Origin: Corylus avellana
Taxonomy: Eukaryota > Streptophyta > Magnoliopsida > Fagales > Betulaceae
Assembly (NCBI RefSeq): GCF_901000735.1
Contig: NC_081545.1
Coordinates: 1,470,583-1,534,582, forward strand
Reading direction: 5' to 3'
Length of the DNA: 64,000 nucleotides
The notes under the pieces are model-generated. The model saw nothing but the letters and a program-made list of their open reading frames with translations, was not told where the DNA came from and did not search any database. The position numbers and the translations under genes are program-made. Of this stretch, positions 57,916-64,000 are shown piece after piece (within the stretch, counting starts at the first letter, position 1; every line of letters starts with the position of its first letter).

Positions 57916-58494
57916 AAACTATAGTCACGATTTCGCATAACAAATATGTTGGGAATAATTTTGCACCGCAAACCCATCAGATTTTGGGCATCATGGCCAA
58001 CACCCAGACAGCTATTAATTAAATAGTAGAAGATATAATCCGGGTGGGGTTCTATTGAGAGAATTTGGGTAAAGAATTTCTATTAAAGGTCTTAATTTTT
58101 TTTTTTTTTGACATGAATTAAAGGTCTTAATTGGAGTAAGAGCCCATGTCCAATTCTAACTCTCAGGACTCTCAAATTAACTCAAATAAAACAGATCTCA
58201 ATTATTGCATATTGAGCAGATTGAATTATTGTGCATTGAAGCATAATCTTTCTCCCATAAACTAACTTAGGCATTGGAGTGTCCTGGCATAAACGTCATC
58301 TTTTGATCATCTTACAACGTATTGCGCATCTAGAAGGCCTCAAAGAACACGCAGTTCACACCATACTGGAAATTGTTAGATAGAAAATTGTTCTAACAAA
58401 ATATTTGATAAAAAGTAGCAATTTCAAAACTGTAATTTTTAAAATCGCACCTATTGAAATAACAATTCCAAAAGAACGACCATTAATCAACATA
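57916..58494. other. Spacer between RLP3 and the SIN3-like fragment
   Basis: No gene. A 15-16 bp direct repeat (ATTAAAGGTCTTAATT) near 58085 and 58120 flanks a poly-T run. Confidence 0.5.
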
Positions 58495-58645
58495 AACATG
58501 TAATGAGAAGAAAATGTATATGTTTGATTTGTATATTCATTGCATATTCATTACATAAATATGTAATGAGAAGAAAATGTATAGGTTTGATTTGTATATT
58601 CATTACATATTCATTACATAAATATGTAATGAGAAGAAAATGCTT
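58495..58645. repeat. Tandem repeat of about 64 bp
   Basis: Two full and one partial unit of ATGTAATGAGAAGAAAATGT..., with internal ATTCATTACATA steps. Short ORFs on both strands cross it and are artefacts. Confidence 0.8.
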
Positions 58646-58659
58646 GAGAATAGTTGTTG

Positions 58660-59572
58660 AAGGAAAAAAAAAGTTGAGCACTCTTTGAGTTCCTCTAGCT
58701 TTTGCCGAAGGTGTCGTACAATTACAGGCAAGGCATCTCTTGGATTCTCTTTTAGGACCTCAACAAGCTTAATCCCTTCCTCGCCATATAGTTTCTGAAT
58801 GCTTCTCAAATTCATTGCACTCAAATGATCTTTAATCCGGATTGGATTCTCTGAATTATAAACTCCATTAATCTCATTCAACAGCTTCTCCGCAGCTTTT
58901 GCCGAAGTTGAGCACTCTTTGAGTTCCTCTAGCTTTTGCCGAAGGTGTCGTACAATTACAGGCAAGGCATCTCTTGGATTCTCTTTTAGGACCTCAACAA
59001 GCTTAATCCCTTCCTCGCCATATAGTTTCTGAATGCTTCTCAAATTCATTGCACTCAAATGATCTTTAATCCGGATTGGATTCTCTGAATTATAAACTCC
59101 ATTAATCTCATTCAACAGCTTCTCCGCAGCCTTTGTTGCTGAGGTCACCGACTCCAAAAACATATCCATTTCAAATCTATAGTCTTCATAAATATCATCT
59201 CGAACCCTTTCGTCTTTACTTTGTTATCCTCCCTCGCGAGGAACAAGCCCCGTCGTTCAAATTCTTACACATCTTCAAAGTGTCGTTCAACACGTGATCA
59301 TCTTCGTGATTTGGTGTCGTCTGGCTATAAGTATAACTCGGAGTAACCCTTTTCACCGCGAAGATGAAGAACTCATCAAGCAAATCCGGATGCTTCTCAA
59401 AAAGAGGGGCAACCTGAGCACGAGCGCCCTTCATGTCCAGAAGCCCCAGTCTATATATATTCAGGGAATCCAAAAAGCACTTGTAAACACCCTCTTCATG
59501 GAGGAAGCGCCTGCGCACTTTGTTGACGAAGTGGATGGCTTTCATCAACCCTCTTCTTTCCATGGCACACAC
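58660..59572 (-). pseudogene. SIN3-like (SNL) corepressor fragment
   Basis: The first part (59216-59572) reads GLMKAIHFVNKVRRRF, YKCFLDSLNIYR and VAPLFEKHPDLLDEF, a paired amphipathic helix as in SIN3. A 1-nt shift near 59220 leads to the frame DDIYEDYRFEMDMFLESV, then IRIKDHLSAMNLRSIQKLYG and ENPRDALPVIVRHLRQKLEE, which matches the HDAC-interaction region of plant SIN3-like proteins. That 78-codon segment is present twice in tandem. Normal SIN3-like proteins exceed 1000 residues with several PAH domains, so this is a compact remnant. SIN3 scaffolds histone deacetylase complexes in the nucleus. Confidence 0.7.
58673..59140 (-). repeat. 234-bp in-frame tandem duplication in the SIN3-like fragment
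   Basis: Unit 1 at 58673-58906 and unit 2 at 58907-59140. By eye they are identical except for the last about ten bases. The length is a multiple of three (78 codons). Confidence 0.88.
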
Positions 59573-59891
59573 GAGAGGCGTAGCGTACGTTGGGTGGTTG
59601 ACCCGTCGATATCGATAGATGAGTTTGTTTGTGTGCCCACAGACAACAACGTTGGGGTGGAGTCGATCTAGTATATATACTAATTAATGGGACTCCTCCA
59701 TCTTCACCGACACCAAATCCTGGGATATATGCTTATAGATTTGAATTCTTCTTAGTTTAAGTAGTTAGCCGTTAAGCTTCCAAGTCAAGGCAAAATAGGT
59801 GGTTTTTAATTTTTTAATTTTTCTTTTATTAGGGAGAGTAGAAATTTTTATTTACACAGGAGTGCCTTAATAGTGTATAGACTCAGAGAGC

Positions 59892-59924
<33 letters not shown>

Positions 59925-62200
59925 TGTGCGCTCAAATAATTAGAAACAATAATGGATGAGTTGGTCAATAATGAAGTTAGTGACGAATCTTATATGCAAA
60001 ATGAGATTCAAAGATTAACGTTTAGCTTAATTAATAGAAGTCCAAATACAACAGAACTACATATATTTCTAATACAACGTTCAGTAGGAAAATTAGGGTT
60101 GAGTCATCAATCAAGTGACTCTTATGAAAATATATACCTAATAGGACTATAGTTAGACTTATACTAGTTATCGTGTAAGGGTAAAGCATGGATATATTAC
60201 TCCTAGTTTGAGAATGATCTTAACAAATTCTTCTTCACTTCGGTTTGAAAACAAAACTTGTGAACTCTATACATTCATCTCCTTGTTTGAACTGCTAGTA
60301 CTTGCTCTGTAAATGTTGAAGTTATACAGCCTTAAAAGCATCTAAGATGTACTTTAGTAAAATTCTATAATTCTCAACTATTATAGAATGCAAAATAATT
60401 AAGCTTTATAATAAAGTAATGTAAATTACTATATGACTTATATATAACTTTATGATGCTGATGGTAACAATTAACCATTGGATCGCACTTGTAAAAAAAA
60501 ATAGTGAATGATTGATTTTATCTCTATCATGTAATTCCAATTGTATGGTAGTCATATAGCAGTCATATAACAGCCAAGAACTACTTGTAAACATTCTCTT
60601 CATGCTTGAAACGGACTCTTACCATGTTGATCAACAAGTCAATAGCTTCACTCGATCCCTTATCTGCATCCATGGGTGTGTTTATCAGCAATGCTGATTT
60701 CTCTTCTTTTCTACCTGTTTATTTTTTCTATTTAGTTGTCTTTAATTTCTTTCCACGTTATCTTTTCTTTCATGGTATCAGATATGTAGGCTAAGTTTTA
60801 TTCTTTCATGGTTTTGTCTCTCAGTGTGCATGATGATTTTCCAGTAGTGCTCATTCTCTTTTGTGTTCATATCTGCGTTTGCCCCTTTTAGATTTGCCAA
60901 CACTGCCACGATTTTCTCTCCCTCCTTAAGACATGCACCCAATTCAAACCAGCTCTTGCAAATAATGTACTATATAATGTACTATATATATATATGTTGG
61001 TACGTACATATATAGTACATAATATAGTGAGTAGTTGATCAGACCTCTTTTGGTGTAGAATGGGTGTTCGATCTTTTCTTTCGTGGCTGGTTAAAAAAAA
61101 AAAAAATGAGAGAGAGGATAAGTTGCCCATATTATTTTGGTCATTTGTTGGCCCATTATTTTGGTCATTGTTGATCCACTTATTTATGCAGACATATCTT
61201 TTAGTCCTTTGTTGGCCCCATCATTTTGGTCATTGTTGGTCCAATTATTGATCCAGACCCATCTTTCGGCCTTTGTAGTATTATTTAATGACTTAGGCCA
61301 GAACCTTAAAGTATTGTTTAAGAGAAGACCCATAATTGGCCTATATATATAATACCAAAAGATTTTAGAGGACTTAACAGAATTTGAAAAAATACCAACG
61401 CATGAATCATAAAAAAAATAAAAAAAAAAAAATAAAAAAAAAAAGGGAAAGTAGGGCTAGCAAAACAGGTCGGCGGGTCGACCTGTAATGACCCACCACC
61501 CATTTAGGTTAAACCCAAACATGACCCATTTAATTAACGGGCCCACCTCACCAAACCTTGACACAACACGGCAATTTCACGAGTCACCCGACACAACCCA
61601 TTTAACCCGTTTAAAATAAAATATACTAATTTCTTTTTTTCTTAAAACTCTTTGCTTTCTCTTTGTCTAGTTCATCTCTGTTTGGTCTGTCTCCGCTAGC
61701 AAGAAAGGATTTCAATGACAGAAGAAGGATTTCGATGATGTTGCCATGTTGGTGTGGGCCGTGTAGTTTTTCTTTTGAACAATTCTTCAAGAGTTTCGAC
61801 CTTATTACAATAATTTTCTTTTATGCTTGCTCTGATTTAGGTATTGACATTGTGGTGTTGGCTTTAAATTTGATAATTATACTAATCTAACTTCTCGGAT
61901 AAGATTAATATATTCAGTGCTATTTGTTAAACTTGAGATTCAAACGATTGCTCAATAATTCACTAACGGATCATCAACATATTTTGCATACACTATCTTA
62001 ATAGAACCGGAATCCAAATACACCAAAACAATATTGAAAAGAAGGAACACATTACATACACACACAAAAAAACCAAAAAAACAAAATGAACATAAGAAGC
62101 AATATACGCCGATACACATTCATTTCCTTAGAAGACATCTTGCGGCAAGACTATTTGATTCAAATGTTTCTTGCCACTCATTTTTCTTCACATCAGTTAC
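59573..62200. other. Intergenic region between the SIN3-like fragment and RLP4
   Basis: AT-rich with a poly-T/poly-A palindrome (59890-59923), an inverted repeat TGTACTATATATA/TATATATAGTACA (60965-61018), a weak repeat of TTTTGGTCATTGTTGG (61135-61245) and an ACCCATTTAA-rich block (61480-61615) that looks like a repeat remnant. No supported gene. Confidence 0.5.
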
Positions 62201-63661
62201 TTATCTTATTCTGAAGGTCTTCATTAACCAGTCATGTTTCCTTGCTATCACGGTGCACCAAATTGTCACTCCAAGAACTACTCCAAATGCATACCCAATT
62301 ACAACTATTTTTCAACCAAATTCAAATTGCGATTCATAGTCTTGACTTCCTTCGGCGATTGAAGATGGAGAAGGCGATTCATCGAAACTCTCACATTTCT
62401 TTGTCAATGGTCTCCCACACAATCTTGAATTCCCCTCAAATGAACCAATTTGAAAAGTAGCAAATTGTTTTCCTTGTGGTATAGATCCTGTGAGATTATT
62501 ATGAGAAACATTGAAAACTTCCAAGAAAGTAAGTTGTGTTAGCTCTCGTGGGATCTCTCTTGACAACTTATTTTGAGAAAGGTCTATTGCTTCAAGCTCT
62601 ACAAGGTCCCCTAAAGATGGTGGGATGCAACTAGTGAGAATGTTATTCGAAAGGTTGAGCAAAAGACACCCTCATTAATTTTGAATGGAATTTGGAATTT
62701 TTCCGACAAATCTATTGCTCGACATATCAATAGCCATGAGTAATTCTTGGACCTTCTCATAGAACATATCCTTGCCTTTGTTTGTCATTGTCATGGAGTA
62801 ATCATAACCATAATTGGTGTGGAAAGTACCAAGACTTTTGAAGAGTAATGTAGGAGTTGAGTTTACTTGAATATATGTTAAGTGATGTGCAGTCACAAAT
62901 TTTTTAACCTTCCAATTGCTGAAAATTTCTAGAGGCAGCTTTCCAACAAAACTGTTATAAGAGAGGTCAATGATTCGCAAGTTTGGGAACATATATTTAG
63001 TACTCTTAGAAGTCTTTATTGGGCCTTTGAATTTGTTTGACCGCAAAATGAGATCCTCTAAATTTGGAAGATTTTCCAACCAAGAGGGAAACCTATCATT
63101 GAATTGGTTATTGCTGAGATCCAGGACCTTCAACATCGCACACTTCACCAACGACCTTGGTAATCGTCCTCGAAGTTGGTTTTGACTGAAAATTATTATC
63201 TTCAATTGACTTCCTTTTACCCAATTCTCTGAAATGCTTTCTTGAAATTTGTTCCTTCGCAGATTGAGTATCAATAGAGAAGCACCAAAGTTGTCCAAAC
63301 ATCGAGGATGTGAACCACTTAAGTTATTACTAGCCAAATCAAGGACTTGAAGAGAAGTCAGATTGCAAAACAATTCCGGAACACTTCCAGTCAATGAATT
63401 ATTTGAAATAATATAATATTTCAAATTTGAGGCTGCTGGGATAGGAAGAGATCCTTGCAGCAAATTAGAGCTGAGGTCTAAAAAGGCCAAACGAGTTCAC
63501 GGGAGAAGAATTGGATGTTGACCAAAGCTGGTGAGGAAGTTGTTATCCAGGGAAATCACTTCTAGACTTGCTTTGCTTATGTTCAACATCCATTCTGGTA
63601 CTGTGCCACAAAGGTCGTTCTCGGACAGTGATAAATACTGTAACTCATCTTGGTTTCTTAG
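62201..63661 (-). pseudogene. RLP4: Cf-type LRR receptor-like protein, 3' half
   Basis: A single minus-strand frame, apart from stops, runs from LRNQDELQYLSLS through LRRs, the island (YSMTMTNKGKD, YEKVQELLMAIDMSSN), the final LRRs, GSIPQGKQFATFQ, the cap, the transmembrane segment (KIVVIGYAFGVVLGV) and KHDWLMKTFRIR, stopping at 62201. In-frame stops lie near 63495 (TGG to TGA), 62672 (two adjacent) and 62310 (TGG to TGA). The 5' half is separated by an LTR-like sequence starting at 63662. Confidence 0.85.
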
Positions 63662-64000
63662 TGTTGGCTGGATTTTCCAGCAAGACACACTCCAAGGGCA
63701 GTATATTAAACAAGGGAAACACAAGAGAATAAGAAGATCAACTTGCTGCAGAAATTCTACAGAAAATGACCAAAAAACAGAGGAAAAACAGGGGAAAAAA
63801 CAGGGAAAGGAAGAACAATTTTCTGCAAGGGACTTGGCTCTTTCTTCTATTTTTCTTCTTCTTCTTATGTTACAAAATTCTGAAGTTACACTCTACAAAA
63901 GACAAGAGAAACCTTTTACAAAAGTAAGTTCTAGAACCACATGTGGCTTCACAACAAACACACATTTTTACCTACTACAAACTAGAGTTTAATAAACACA
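63662..64000. mobile_element. Probable LTR retrotransposon end interrupting RLP4 (incomplete)
   Basis: Sequence beginning TGTTGGCTGGATTTTCCAGC breaks the LRR frame immediately after CTTAG (63657-63661), a candidate 5-bp target duplication. It starts with TG as an LTR would and includes a short palindrome (GCTGGATTTTCCAGC). The other end is outside the window, so superfamily and orientation are unknown. Confidence 0.5.

Noticed and set aside
59890..59923. Poly-T/poly-A palindrome considered as a terminator
   Set aside because: Such T/A tracts are common in this DNA and no transcript end is implied nearby.

Overview
This window is gene-poor, AT-rich plant nuclear DNA: a decayed resistance-gene neighbourhood filled with nested transposons. 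The gene families (Cf-type LRR receptor-like proteins, a TIR-NB-ARC gene, a G-type-lectin-like receptor kinase, a SIN3-like fragment) and the CACTA, Mutator, hAT, Copia and Gypsy-type elements point to a eudicot. A woody rosid is my guess; I cannot name the species.

Region 1 (1-35929) is a nest of DNA transposons. A CACTA element runs from 88 to 34649 with a 3-bp ACA target duplication. It carries a dead, multi-exon Ptta/En/Spm-type gene (30959-33343) and no recognisable DDE transposase. Inside it, from 2195 to 30552, lie five LTRs and three internal regions of one non-autonomous LTR retrotransposon family. PBS and PPT place these elements on the minus strand. Each internal region keeps a 220-codon ORF on the opposite strand. 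The outermost LTRs (A and E) share a CTCTT target duplication. Between LTR B and a 100-N assembly gap sits an unrelated island (10125-16956): a Copia 3' end, a receptor-kinase gene without ectodomain, a Mutator-like element with a hAT-like element inside it, and a truncated TIR-NB-ARC gene. Whether this island truly belongs here is open. The CACTA element sits in what looks like another CACTA element, whose right end (35929) lies in the transmembrane codons of RLP1.

Region 2 (35930-63661) is a minus-strand tandem array of four Cf-9/Cf-4-type LRR receptor-like protein genes, all damaged. RLP1 (35930-37056 plus 42555-44388) is split by a 5.5-kb gag-only Copia-like element. RLP2 (46829-50170) is nearly full length, with one nonsense codon just before the transmembrane segment. 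RLP3 (54002-57915) is 5'-truncated and holds a hAT-like element that itself holds a CACTA element. RLP4 (62201-63661) has several nonsense codons and is cut by a probable LTR element running off the window. Between RLP3 and RLP4 lies a small SIN3-like fragment with an in-frame 234-bp tandem duplication.

I see no intact conventional host gene beyond doubt. The best candidates for expressed products are the 220-aa antisense ORF (three indel-free copies), the RLP2 ectodomain and the kinase-only gene. The strongest structural results are matched target duplications for at least six insertions and a built-in empty site that dates the large CACTA insertion relative to a local duplication.
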